The position numbers and the translations under genes were made by a program. The notes beneath the pieces were generated by a model. It did not search any database. It was not told the DNA's origin and saw only the letters and a program-made list of their open reading frames with translations. Shown piece after piece: positions 8,503 to 17,200 of a stretch of DNA of 64,000 nt. Source of the DNA: Actinomycetes bacterium (GTDB lineage Bacteria; Actinomycetota; Actinomycetes; Actinomycetales; Dermatophilaceae); NCBI GenBank assembly GCA_023420415.1, contig JAEZWF010000014.1:172659-236658 (forward strand), in the 5' to 3' direction. Position 1 is the first letter of the stretch. Each line of letters begins with the position of its first letter.

Positions 8503-9135
8503 TCAGGCCAGGTCGGCGACCAGGAGATAGCGCTCGTGCTCGATCTCCTTGCCCCAGTAGACCGAGTCGGACAGCTGCACGACCGTCGGCTCGCCCACCA
8601 GGTCGCGCGCGACCTCGGCCAGCTCCTCCGACGGGACACCGGCACTCCAGGGCAGGTCGGGCTTGTCACCGGCAGACTCCAGGCCCCACCGGCCCTCGAT
8701 CAGCACCATCCGACCACCGGGACGCAGCAGGTCGGCCCACCGCTTGATGGCGGCCTGGGGATCCGGCAGCGTCCACAGGATGTGCCGGGCGAAGACGACG
8801 TCGAGACTGCCGGGCTCCCACCCCGGGTCGCCCGCGTCGCCCTGCTCGATCGTGACGGCTGCCCCGAACGGCGCGGTCTTGGCCCGCGCCCGCTCGAGCA
8901 TCTCACCGGAGAGGTCGACGCCACGCACCTGGTGGCCCAGCTCGGCGATGAGCGCGCTCATCGTGCCCGTGCCGCAGGCGAGGTCGCCAACGACGCTGGG
9001 CCGCGTCGGCAGCCACGTGCGCACCAGGTCCTTCCAGGCGGCCCGCACGTCGGAGTCGAGCAGGCCATGGTCCGGATAGCTGTCGTACTCGGCGGCGAAG
9101 TCGTCCCAGTACGCCCTGATCTGTTCGGTGCCCAT
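8503..9135 (-). CDS. Class I SAM-dependent methyltransferase
   Basis: A 210-residue methyltransferase. Motif I is VGDLACGTGTMSALIAELG near residue 50, followed by GVDLSGEML, then the post-motif segment LDVVFARHILWTLPDP and LLRPGGRMVLIEG. The substrate is not evident; the fold resembles small-molecule methyltransferases of the UbiE type. Two in-frame ATGs exist. I chose the inner one because TATGGT lies seven bases before it, matching a leaderless start; the outer ATG at 9147 leaves only 11 bases to the divergent SIMPL gene. Confidence 0.85.
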   Translation of the reverse strand: MGTEQIRAYWDDFAAEYDSYPDHGLLDSDVRAAWKDLVRTWLPTRPSVVGDLACGTGTMSALIAELGHQVRGVDLSGEMLERARAKTAPFGAAVTIEQGDAGDPGWEPGSLDVVFARHILWTLPDPQAAIKRWADLLRPGGRMVLIEGRWGLESAGDKPDLPWSAGVPSEELAEVARDLVGEPTVVQLSDSVYWGKEIEHERYLLVADLA

Positions 9136-9142
9136 CGGGTCC

Positions 9143-9148
9143 ACCATA
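9143..9148 (-). promoter_or_regulatory. Leaderless -10 box for the methyltransferase gene
   Basis: TATGGT, seven bases, then ATG on the minus strand. It shares two bases with the -10 box of the divergent SIMPL gene. Confidence 0.5.
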
Positions 9149-9152
9149 GGCT
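9147..9152 (+). promoter_or_regulatory. Leaderless -10 box for the SIMPL gene
   Basis: TAGGCT, six bases, then ATG at 9159. No ribosome binding site is visible before this ATG. Confidence 0.55.
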
Positions 9153-9158
9153 GCCGTC

Positions 9159-9776
9159 ATGACCGACCACCTCGAGACCAGCGGCCGCGGCCGCGCCGCC
9201 GGAGTGCCCGACGTCGTCCGGGTCCAGGCCGGTGTGCGCTGCGACGCCGACGACGTGTCCGGCGCGCTCGCCGACGCGGGACAACGGGCCGCTGCGCTCG
9301 CCCAGGCTGCCCGCGACCACGGGGTTGCCGACCGCGACCTGCGCACCACGAGCACCGGGGTCCAGCCGCGCTACGACAAGGACGGCACCGCGGTGGCGGG
9401 TTACACGGCATACCAGTCGCTGTCGGCGACCATCCGCGACCGGGACCGCGTCGGCGCCCTCATCGAGGCCTTCGCCGGCGCCGCCGGCAACGCCCTCACG
9501 ATCGACAGCATCGGTCTCGACGTCGCCGACCCCGAGCCGTTGCTCGCCACCGCGCGCGAAGCCGCGTTCGCGGACGCCCGCACCAAGGCGGAGCAGTATG
9601 CCGCGCTGGCCGGCCGTGAGCTGGGGAAGGTTGTCGAGCTGTGGGACGTTGAGGCGGGTGGACCCCAGCCGAGGTTCGCCAGGATGGCGTTCGCGTCCGG
9701 CGCGGCAGACATGTCCGTCGAGGCAGGGGAACACACGGTGACCGCGACCGTCGCGGTCCGATGGGAGCTGAGCTGA
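9159..9776 (+). CDS. SIMPL (DUF541) domain protein
   Basis: A 205-residue protein of the SIMPL/DUF541 family. It has the family features: VRVQAGVRCDADDVSGALADAG near the start, a mid-region Y-rich strand (GYTAYQSLSATIRD), then DIxD-like and AREAAFADARTKAEQYAALAGRELG, which is the most conserved segment. Unlike many members it has no signal peptide or lipobox, so it is probably cytoplasmic. The biochemical role of the family is unclear. Its stop codon is one base before the thioredoxin ATG, so the two genes form an operon. Confidence 0.88.
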   Translation: MTDHLETSGRGRAAGVPDVVRVQAGVRCDADDVSGALADAGQRAAALAQAARDHGVADRDLRTTSTGVQPRYDKDGTAVAGYTAYQSLSATIRDRDRVGALIEAFAGAAGNALTIDSIGLDVADPEPLLATAREAAFADARTKAEQYAALAGRELGKVVELWDVEAGGPQPRFARMAFASGAADMSVEAGEHTVTATVAVRWELS

Positions 9777-9777
9777 C

Positions 9778-10161
9778 ATGGCGAGCGTTGCGCTGACCGC
9801 CGACAACTTCGAGAAGACCGTCCTCGAGGGCGGCACCGTCCTGGTGGACTTCTGGGCCGAGTGGTGCGGGCCGTGCAAGCGGTTCGGGCCCGTCTTCGAG
9901 TCCGCGTCGGAGGAGCACCCCGACATCGTCTTCGGCAAGGTCGACACCGAGGCCGAGCAGGCCCTGGCCGCCGCCGCCAACATCACCTCGATCCCGACGC
10001 TGATGGCCTTCCGTGACGGCATCCTCGTCTTCGCCCAGCCGGGCGCACTGCCGGCACAGGCGCTGACCCAGGTCATCGACCAGGTGCAGGCCCTGGACAT
10101 GGACGACGTGCGCAAGCAGGTGGCCGAGCAGCAGTCGCAGGACGCGCCGACCGAGAGCTGA
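9778..10161 (+). CDS. trxA: Thioredoxin
   Basis: A 127-residue thioredoxin with the active site WCGPC (Cys30 and Cys33), preceded by VLVDFWAEW, and the cis-Pro loop SIPTLMAF near residue 77. It reduces protein disulfides using thioredoxin reductase. The fold ends near residue 108; the last 18 residues are a Gln/Glu-rich hydrophilic extension (RKQVAEQQSQDAPTES). Other trx copies may exist elsewhere in the genome, so the symbol is generic. It is translated directly after the SIMPL gene. Confidence 0.93.
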   Translation: MASVALTADNFEKTVLEGGTVLVDFWAEWCGPCKRFGPVFESASEEHPDIVFGKVDTEAEQALAAAANITSIPTLMAFRDGILVFAQPGALPAQALTQVIDQVQALDMDDVRKQVAEQQSQDAPTES

Positions 10162-10170
10162 GCCGGGTCA

Positions 10171-10776
10171 TCAGGGCAGCCGCAGCCGCATCACCCAGCG
10201 CCACTTGGCGATCTGCCGGTCGCGGGTGAATCCCAGGTCGGCAAACAGGGTCTCCGGCCCGGTGTGGAGGTAGGCGCCCTGTTGTGGTTTGCGGTCCTCC
10301 ACCTGCTCGGGGTACGCCTCGACGAGGCCACCGCCCGCGCTGGAGATCTCGGCCAGGACCGCCTCGACCGCCGCGCGCGCGACGCCCTTCTTGCGGTGTC
10401 CGCTGCCGGTGAAGATGCAGCCGATCCGCCAGTCGGGCAGGTCGACGAGGTCCTTGGCGTAGGCCTTCTCGTTCTTGATCCTGGCGACCTCGGCGGGTGG
10501 CCCGAACTGGCACCAGCCGACGCACTCCTCGCCGTCGTAGACGAGCACCTGGTGGACGGTGCCCCGGTCGACGTGGGCGCGCTTGGCGTCCCGGTTGCCC
10601 TCGCGGCTGCCGGTGAACCCGTCGGGGTGGAAGCCGATGCACCAGCACCCGCCCCAGACCCCGTTGTTGGCCTCGACGAGCGCTGCGAAGTCGTCCCAGG
10701 TGTCGGGGTCGAGCAGACGCGTCGTGTATGCCGCGGGCTCACCCTTGGTGCCCCGCCTCCCCTTGGTGGTCGCCAT
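10171..10776 (-). CDS. GNAT family N-acetyltransferase
   Basis: A 201-residue acetyltransferase. The acetyl-CoA binding segment is GSGHRKKGVARAAVEAVL at about residues 125-142, after the strand IGCIFT; VLVYDGEECVGWCQFGP forms the central strands. The N-terminal part has an unusual NGVWGGCWCIGFHPDGF motif seen in a subgroup of GNAT proteins of unknown substrate. I chose the ATG at 10776 over a GTG nine bases upstream because TAGGGT lies seven bases before it. It ends nine bases after the thioredoxin gene, in convergent orientation. Confidence 0.87.
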   Translation of the reverse strand: MATTKGRRGTKGEPAAYTTRLLDPDTWDDFAALVEANNGVWGGCWCIGFHPDGFTGSREGNRDAKRAHVDRGTVHQVLVYDGEECVGWCQFGPPAEVARIKNEKAYAKDLVDLPDWRIGCIFTGSGHRKKGVARAAVEAVLAEISSAGGGLVEAYPEQVEDRKPQQGAYLHTGPETLFADLGFTRDRQIAKWRWVMRLRLP

Positions 10777-10783
10777 GATCGGC

Positions 10784-10789
10784 ACCCTA
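10784..10789 (-). promoter_or_regulatory. Leaderless -10 box for the GNAT gene
   Basis: TAGGGT, seven bases, then ATG at 10776 on the minus strand. The GG within it could alternatively serve as a weak ribosome binding site. Confidence 0.4.
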
Positions 10790-10853
10790 CGACCGGTCCG
10801 GGACGTTCGGCGTCCGCAACGTCCACGGACCTGCGCTACGCCACACTGTCGGC

Positions 10854-11492
10854 ATGAACTCGTGGTCCATCCAGCTGCTGGGCTGGGCAGGCTCGGCCCT
10901 GCTGGTCTTCTCGCTGCTCCAGCAACGCGTGCTGCGCTTCCGGCTGCTCAACCTCACCGCGAGCCTGACCCTCACCGTCTTCAACGCGCTGGTGCACGTC
11001 TGGCCGATGGTCGCGATGAACCTTGTCACCGGCTCGATCAACATCTGGATGATCACCCGCCTGATCCGCGAGCGCGGTGACTCCAGCGTCTACGAGGTGA
11101 TCCCGGTCGGCGCGGACGAGGCCTACCTGAGCCACTTCCTCAAGGTGCAGGCCGCCGACATCGCCAAGTACTTCCCGCACTTCGACCCTGCCGAGGATCT
11201 CGGGCCGGGCCGCAGCGCCTACCTCGTCGAGCGCGGCAACGAGACGGTCGGCGTCGTCGTGGTCCGTGACGCCGGCAACGGCGTGGCGCAGGTCGAGCTC
11301 GACTACGTGACCCCGCGGTTCCGCGACTTCTCCCCCGGTGAGTTCGTCTACCGCAGCAGCGGCCTGTTCCGGGGCAAGGGGTTCCGGCAGATCAAGACAC
11401 CCCCGGGCATGCTCAACCCCTACTACCGGCGCCTCGGTTTCCGCGAGGAGGGCGATCACTGGGTGGCGGACCTGCCCGCTGCCTCGCTCTGA
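10854..11492 (+). CDS. YgjV-like membrane segment fused to an acetyltransferase-like domain
   Basis: A 212-residue protein in two parts. Residues 1-70 hold about three membrane helices (SIQLLGWAGSALLVFSLLQQ and following) resembling the YgjV-type inner-membrane family. Residues 78-208 are soluble and look like a GNAT fold: YLVERGNETVGVVVVRD, VELDYVTPRFRDFSPGEFVYR and a C-terminal YYRRLGFREEGDHWV, the typical GNAT end. A clear acetyl-CoA loop (Q/RxxGxG/A) is not obvious, so activity is uncertain. The box CACACT lies six bases before the ATG. The 3' end overlaps the convergent PAP2 gene by 37 bases. Confidence 0.78.
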   Translation: MNSWSIQLLGWAGSALLVFSLLQQRVLRFRLLNLTASLTLTVFNALVHVWPMVAMNLVTGSINIWMITRLIRERGDSSVYEVIPVGADEAYLSHFLKVQAADIAKYFPHFDPAEDLGPGRSAYLVERGNETVGVVVVRDAGNGVAQVELDYVTPRFRDFSPGEFVYRSSGLFRGKGFRQIKTPPGMLNPYYRRLGFREEGDHWVADLPAASL

Positions 11493-12289
11493 GTGACGGC
11501 CCGGTTCCTGCGCACGGTGAGGTAGAGCCGGTGCGCGGTGATGATGACCGCGAGCCAGGCCAGCCCCAGCAGCCAGCCCATGACCACGTCGGACAGCCAG
11601 TGGTGGCCGAGGAACACCCGGCTCAGACCCATGGTCAGCACCACGACGATGCCGACGACGAGGACGGCGACCCGCGCCCACGCCCGGTGCAGCCTGGTCA
11701 GCAGCAGGTAGACGATCACCCCGACGATCACCGTGGCGTTGAGGGTGTGCCCGCTGGGAAACGACGGCGAGCTCTCGAACGGTGGCACCGCGAGCGAGCG
11801 CGGCGGTCGCGCACGCCCGACGAGGTCCTTGCCGACGACCGTCATGGCCAGGGAGCCCACAGCCGCAATCACCATGAGCACCACCGGGGTTCGTGACCGC
11901 CAGAAGACCACCATGAGAATGACGGCGATGACCGCGATGACCGGCATCCCGATCGGTCCCCCGAGGTCGGTGTATGCCGTGACCGCGGTGTCGAGCGTCG
12001 GCGAGCGCCACGCGACGGCCTGGTCGAGCACCGGCTGGTCGATGCGCTCGAGGCCGTTGCGCTCGACCACGCTCTCGTAGACGTCCTCGGCGACGGCCGT
12101 GATGCCGGCCACGACCGCCAGACCCACCGCCGCGATGACGACGAGCACCCAGGTGGCGGCGTCCACGGCACCCAGCCGCGCGGCATACCGCTGCACGGTG
12201 CCGGCGAGCCAGCGCCCGAGGCGCGTCTCCCAGTGGGCGAGGTCACGTGTGCCGATCCGTTCCTCGTCGGGCGTCTCCTCGCGCAGCAT
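11456..12289 (-). CDS. PAP2 family phosphatase, membrane-bound
   Basis: A 277-residue membrane protein. The three phosphatase signatures are present in order: KDLVGRARPP, then PSFPSGHT, then SRVFLGHHWLSDVVMG with the catalytic His and Asp. About six hydrophobic helices surround them. Such enzymes dephosphorylate lipid phosphates or undecaprenyl pyrophosphate on the outer face of the membrane. An N-terminal soluble stretch of about 45 residues precedes the first helix. I chose this ATG because GGGGGAG lies ten bases before it, and because longer frames would run into the tmRNA gene. Confidence 0.9.
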   Translation of the reverse strand: MLREETPDEERIGTRDLAHWETRLGRWLAGTVQRYAARLGAVDAATWVLVVIAAVGLAVVAGITAVAEDVYESVVERNGLERIDQPVLDQAVAWRSPTLDTAVTAYTDLGGPIGMPVIAVIAVILMVVFWRSRTPVVLMVIAAVGSLAMTVVGKDLVGRARPPRSLAVPPFESSPSFPSGHTLNATVIVGVIVYLLLTRLHRAWARVAVLVVGIVVVLTMGLSRVFLGHHWLSDVVMGWLLGLAWLAVIITAHRLYLTVRRNRAVTQSEAAGRSATQ

Positions 12290-12346
12290 GCGCGACAGTC
12301 TCCCCCACGAGACGCGCAGCCGTCGGACGCGGCCGGCGGACAGGCC

Positions 12347-12381
12347 GCAGGCCCGGCCACGTGTGCGGTGGCCGGGCCTGC
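12347..12381 (-). terminator. tmRNA terminator
   Basis: GCAGGCCCGGCCAC pairs perfectly with GTGGCCGGGCCTGC across a 7-base loop, about 28 bases past the tmRNA 3' end. Confidence 0.8.
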
Positions 12382-12408
12382 GTGTGTCGTGTGGGCGAGC
12401 GCCATGAG

Positions 12409-12777
12409 TGGTGGAGGTGGCGGGAATCGAACCCGCGTCCACTGACGGGAAACCAGGGCTTCTCCGGGTGCAGCTCGCTGTGGAGTTTCTCGGCCCCAGG
12501 GCTCGCACGAGCACGTTCCCTGACAGGCCCAGTCGGATTGGAGTCCCGCGTCACCCCCCGACAAGGGCGACGCAGCAAGTTCCCTAGCTGACGCCAGGCA
12601 CTGAGTCGAGAACTAGCTCAGGCTGACGGACTTCGAGGCTCGCTCAGGCGGCGAGGGCGAAGTCGGTGCGCTTGGAGTTGGCACCTGTTGTTTTGCACGG
12701 AGCGTTGACGAGATGACCGTGCATCCTCGACCCGCTTCCCCTGGAAAACCGACCAATGTCGAAACCGATCACCCCCA
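12409..12777 (-). ncRNA. ssrA: Transfer-messenger RNA (tmRNA)
   Basis: A 369-base tmRNA on the minus strand. The 5' end GGGGGTGATCGGTTTCGACA and the 3' end GGTTCGATTCCCGCCACC...CCA form the alanine tRNA-like domain with a 7-bp acceptor stem including one G-U pair; CCA is encoded. The tag reading frame starts at GCC after AACAACAGGT and reads ANSKRTDFALAA then a stop, a typical actinobacterial tag ending in the ALAA protease signal. It rescues stalled ribosomes with SmpB, whose gene is 7 kb away. A possible promoter with TTGGGG and TAGGCT, 18 bases apart, lies upstream near 12830-12860. Confidence 0.97.
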
Positions 12778-12899
12778 TGGTCCTGTCGAGACAGGGGGCT
12801 CACCCACACGCTGTTCAGTTGTTGGTTCAAGCCTACCGTCCAACGCGGACAGGCCCCCAATCATTTCGTATGCCGCGTGCTCGCCTCCCGTGGTCGGCC
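12778..12899. other. tmRNA upstream region
   Basis: These 122 bases hold the tmRNA promoter and one GTATGCCG copy with the extended flank GCGTGCTCGCC. No open frame is supported. Confidence 0.4.
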
Positions 12900-13304
12900 T
12901 CACTTCTCGGGGACGTACTCCTCGCGGGAGGCCATGATCTGGCCGACGTGCTCCTCGGCCCAGTCGGTCAGGACCGCGAGCGGGGCGCTGAGCGAGCGGC
13001 CGAGCGGCGTGATCTCGTAGTCGACCCGTGGCGGCACCTGAGCGTGCACGGTGCGGGTGAGCAGGCCGTCCCGCTCGAGGGCCCGCAGGGTCTGGGTGAG
13101 CACCTTCGGCGCCACGGCACCGATGCGCGCCCGCAGCTCGGTGAACCGCAGCGGCCCGTCGGCGAGGGCGCCGATCACGAGCACCGTCCACTTGTCGCCC
13201 AGCCGGTCGAGCACGACGCGGGTGGGGCACTCGGGGTCGAAGGCGTCGCCACGCGCCATGTCCCCTGCCCACGCCGGCTCGGGCGCGGACTGCTTGGTAA
13301 CCAT
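12900..13304 (-). CDS. HxlR-type winged-helix regulator
   Basis: A 134-residue DNA-binding protein. After a variable N terminus comes CPTRVVLDRLGDKWTVLVIGAL, the HxlR signature, then RFTELRARIGAVAPKVLTQTLRALERDGLLTR, the helix-turn-helix and wing, and YEITPLGRSL. Cys26 is at the position often used for redox or electrophile sensing in this family. It is transcribed away from the NAD(P)H-binding gene, the usual pairing for HxlR regulators, and probably controls it. TATAAG lies six bases before the ATG, so the mRNA may be leaderless. Confidence 0.92.
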   Translation of the reverse strand: MVTKQSAPEPAWAGDMARGDAFDPECPTRVVLDRLGDKWTVLVIGALADGPLRFTELRARIGAVAPKVLTQTLRALERDGLLTRTVHAQVPPRVDYEITPLGRSLSAPLAVLTDWAEEHVGQIMASREEYVPEK

Positions 13305-13307
13305 CAG

Positions 13308-13350
13308 GTACTTATAGCACGTTGAAGTACTCAGTAACCACTGGTTACTG
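13308..13350. promoter_or_regulatory. Candidate HxlR operators
   Basis: Two inverted repeats fill the divergent gap: GTACTT...AAGTAC (13308-13330) and CAGTAACCACTGGTTACTG (13332-13350), the latter with 9-bp perfect arms. The first covers the -10 box of the regulator gene, so autoregulation is likely. Confidence 0.6.
13311..13316 (-). promoter_or_regulatory. -10 box of the HxlR gene
   Basis: TATAAG, six bases, then the ATG at 13304 on the minus strand. Confidence 0.45.
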
Positions 13351-13400
13351 TCGGCGGCGTCATCCCGACCCCACCCACGCAACTCCCGAGGAGACTCCCC

Positions 13401-14012
13401 ATGAAGATCGCCCTGTTCGGCGCCAGCGGCATGATCGGTTCGCGCATCGCCCGCGAGGCCCTGTCCCGCGGCCACGAGGTCACGGGCTACACCCGCAGCG
13501 GCGGACCGGTGCCGGAAGGCGTCACCCCCGCCACCGGTGACCTCGCCGACGGTGCCAGCGTCAAGGCTGCGGCTGCCGACCACGACGTGGTCGTCTCGGC
13601 CACCGGCCCCAGCCGCACCGGCGGATCGCACCAGGACTGGCTCGACGCCGTGCAGACCCTCATCGACCAGGTCGGTTCGACCCGGGTCGCCTTCGTCGGC
13701 GGCGCGGGTTCGCTGCTCACGCCCGACGGCACCCGCCTGCTCGACACCGAGGGCTTCCCCGCGGCATACCTGCCCGAGGCGCGCACTGGCGCCGCGGCAC
13801 TCGATGCATTCCGGGCCGCGCCCGAGTCGGTCGACTGGACCTTCCTGTCCCCCGCACCCGAGATCGCACCGGGCGAGCGCACCGGCACCTACCGCACGAG
13901 CCTGGACACCCCGGCCGGCGACCGCATCAGCGCCGAGGACTACGCCGTCGCCCTCGTCGACGAGCTCGAGCAGCCGGCGCACCGACGCGTCCGCTTCACC
14001 GCGGCGAACTGA
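13401..14012 (+). CDS. NAD(P)H-binding protein, NmrA/YwnB-like
   Basis: A 203-residue Rossmann-fold protein. The N terminus KIALFGASGMIGSRIAREALSR is the dinucleotide site (GASGMIG at residues 7-13). Further family segments are HDVVVSATGPS and the SPAPEIAPGERTG stretch. It lacks a YxxxK catalytic pair, so it is probably an atypical SDR that senses or reduces a quinone-like or electrophilic compound, as in similar genes next to HxlR regulators. GAGGAG lies upstream of the ATG. A 55-bp palindrome follows the gene. Confidence 0.88.
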   Translation: MKIALFGASGMIGSRIAREALSRGHEVTGYTRSGGPVPEGVTPATGDLADGASVKAAAADHDVVVSATGPSRTGGSHQDWLDAVQTLIDQVGSTRVAFVGGAGSLLTPDGTRLLDTEGFPAAYLPEARTGAAALDAFRAAPESVDWTFLSPAPEIAPGERTGTYRTSLDTPAGDRISAEDYAVALVDELEQPAHRRVRFTAAN

Positions 14013-14042
14013 CCCCGCCGACCTCGTCGCGAGCCCCCACTT

Positions 14043-14097
14043 CATGTGCCGCAACATGCCGTGGCCGGGGCTCGGCCACGGCATGTTGCGGGACATG
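14043..14097. repeat. 55-bp palindromic element, copy 2
   Basis: Same arms as copy 1 (CATGTGCCGCAACATGCCGT and complement, one outer mismatch) and the same total length. The 15-base loop is itself a small palindrome. It lies between the NAD(P)H-binding gene and pyc. Confidence 0.85.
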
Positions 14098-14208
14098 AGT
14101 GTGTCCGGATGACGGGCGCGGTGTCTCAACCATCGGGATCTCACTACGCTGGCGGGGACGCTGCCCGTCCCCCACCGGCCGCCACCGCGGCCACGCCCTG
14201 GAGGTCCC

Positions 14209-17200
14209 GTGTTCAGCAAGGTCCTGGTCGCCAACCGTGGTGAGATCGCCGTCCGCGCCTTCCGCGCCGCCACCGAGCTCGGGGCCAAGACGGTCGCGGT
14301 CTTCCCCTACGAGGACCGCAAGTCCGAGCACGTCCTCAAGGCCGACGAGGCCTACCAGATCGGCGAGGAGGGCCACCCGGTCCGGGCCTACCTCGACCCA
14401 CAGGAGATCGTGCGGGTCGCCCGGGAGGCCGGGGCGGACGCCGTCTACCCGGGCTACGGCTTCCTGTCGGAGAACCCGGACCTGGCCCAGGCCTGCGCCG
14501 ACGCGGGCATCACCTTCGTGGGCCCACCCGCCGACGTGCTGCACCTGACCGGCAACAAGGCGCGCGCCATCGCCGCCGCCCGCCGCGCCGGTCTACCCAC
14601 CCTCAAGGGCGCGGAGCCGAGCACCGACGTCGACGCGCTCGTCGCCGCTGCCGAGGAGATCGGCTTCCCCGTCTTCGTCAAGGCCGTCGCCGGAGGCGGC
14701 GGGCGCGGCATGCGCCGGGTCGAGCACCCGGAGAACCTGCGCGAGTCGATCGAGGCCTGCATGCGCGAGGCCGAGTCGGCCTTCGGCGACCCGACGGTCT
14801 TCCTCGAGGAGGCCGTGGTCAGCCCGCGGCACATCGAGGTGCAGGTGCTCAGCGACGGCACCGGCGAGGGCGACGACGGCGGCGTGATCCACCTGTTCGA
14901 GCGCGACTGCTCGGTGCAGCGGCGCCACCAGAAAGTCGTCGAGATCGCACCGGCCCCGAACCTCGACCCCGAGCTTCGCGAGGCCATGTGCGCCCACGCC
15001 GTCGCGTTCGCCCGCGAGATCGGCTACGTCAACGCGGGCACCGTGGAGTTCCTGCTCGCCCCCGACGGGCGCTACGTCTTCATCGAGATGAACCCGCGCA
15101 TCCAGGTCGAGCACACGGTCACCGAGGAGATCACCGACGTCGACCTCGTCTCCAGCCAGCTGCGGATCGCCAGCGGTGAAACCCTCGAGGACCTCGGGCT
15201 GCGCCAGGAGGACCTGCGGATCCGTGGGGCAGCGCTGCAGTGCCGCATCACCACCGAGGACCCCGCCAACGAGTTCCGCCCCGACACCGGGCGCGTCACG
15301 ACCTACCGGTCGGCCGGCGGCGCGGGGGTGCGTCTGGACGGCGGCACCGTCTTCGTCGGTGCCGAGATCGGCGCCCACTTCGACTCGATGCTGGTCAAGC
15401 TCACCTGCCGCGGACGCGACTTCCCCACCGCCGTCCGCCGCGCCCGCCGGGCCCTCGCCGAGTTCCGCATCCGCGGCGTCTCCACGAACATCCCGTTCCT
15501 GCAGGCGCTGCTCGAGGAGCCCGACTTCCAGGCCGGGCGGCTCAGCACCGCGTTCATCGACGAACGCCCCTACCTGCGCACGGCGCGCACCCCTGCCGAC
15601 CGCGGCACCAAGCTGCTCACCTACCTCGCCGACGTCACGGTCAACCAGCCGCACGGCCCCGCCCGCACCACCCTCTCGCCGCGCGCCAAGCTCCCGGCTG
15701 TCGACCTGTCGACCCCACCCCCTCCCGGCGCCCGTGACCGCCTGCTGCGGCTCGGCCCGGAGGCCTTCGCCCGCGAGCTGCGCGAGCAGACCGCGGTCGG
15801 GGTCACCGACACGACCTTCCGCGACGCCCACCAGTCGCTGCTCGCGACCCGCGTGCGCACCCGCGACGTGCTCGCCGTCGCGCCGTACGTCGCGCGCATG
15901 ACACCGCAGCTCCTCTCGGTCGAGGCCTGGGGTGGCGCAACCTACGACGTGGCGCTGCGCTTCCTCTCCGAGGACCCCTGGGACCGGCTCGCCCGGCTGC
16001 GCGAGGCGATGCCGAACCTGCCGATCCAGATGCTGCTGCGTGGCCGCAACACCGTCGGCTACACCCCCTACCCCACGGAGGTCACGGACGCCTTCGTCAC
16101 CGAGGCCGCCGCCACCGGCGTCGACGTCTTCCGCATCTTCGACGCCCTCAACGACATCGACCAGATGCGCCCGGCCATCGACGCCGTCCGCGCCACCGGC
16201 ACGGCCGTCGCCGAGGTCGCGCTCTGCTACACCGGCGACCTCACCAGCCCCGACGAGAAGCTCTACACCCTCGACTACTACCTACGGCTCGCCGAGCAGA
16301 TCGTCGACGCCGGCGCCCACGTCATCGCCATCAAGGACATGGCCGGACTGCTGCGCTCCCCCGCCGCGCGCACCTTGGTCACGGCGCTGCGGGAGCGGTT
16401 CGACCAGCCGGTCCACCTGCACACCCACGACACCGCGGGCGGTCAGCTCGGCACGCTGCTCGCCGCCATCGACGCGGGGGTCGACGCCGTCGACACGGCC
16501 AATGCCGCCCTGTCCGGCACCACCAGCCAGCCGTCGATGTCGAGCCTCGTGGCCGCGACCGACGGCACCGACCGCGCGACCGGCCTCGACCTCGGAGCCG
16601 TCAACGACCTCGAGCCCTACTGGGAGGCGGTGCGGGCCCTCTACGCGCCCTTCGAGTCGGGCCTGCCCGCTCCCACCGGACGGGTCTACACCCACGAGAT
16701 CCCCGGCGGGCAGCTGTCCAACCTGCGCCAGCAGGCGATCGCGCTCGGCCTCGGCGACCACTTCGAGGCGATCGAGGACATGTATGCCGCGGCCAACCGC
16801 ATCCTCGGCAACATCGTCAAGGTGACACCGAGCAGCAAGGTGGTCGGCGACCTCGCCCTCGCCCTCGTCGGCGCCAAGGCCGACCCCGACGACTTCGAGG
16901 CCAACCCGACGGCATACGACATCCCCGACTCGGTCATCGGCTTCCTCTCTGGTGAGCTCGGCGACCCACCCGGCGGGTGGCCCGAGCCGTTCCGCACCAA
17001 GGCCCTCGAGGGCCGCGCACCCAAGCCGCGGGTGACCGAGCTCAGCGACGACGACCGTGCCGCCCTGCGCACCGACCCCCGACGCACCCTCAACCGGCTC
17101 CTCTTCCCCGGGCCGACCGAGACGTTCGAACGCTCTCGTGAGGCCTACTCCGACCTGGGGGTCCTCGGCACGCGCGAGTTCCTGCACGGCGTCGGCGTGG

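Noticed and set aside
12410..12445. tRNA-like T-arm (GTTCGATTCCCGCC)
   Set aside because: It is the 3' part of the tmRNA. No separate tRNA gene is found in the window.
13305..14288. N-terminal extension of the HxlR frame to 462 codons
   Set aside because: The extension runs antisense through the NAD(P)H-binding gene and the 55-bp palindrome. The family start is at 13304.
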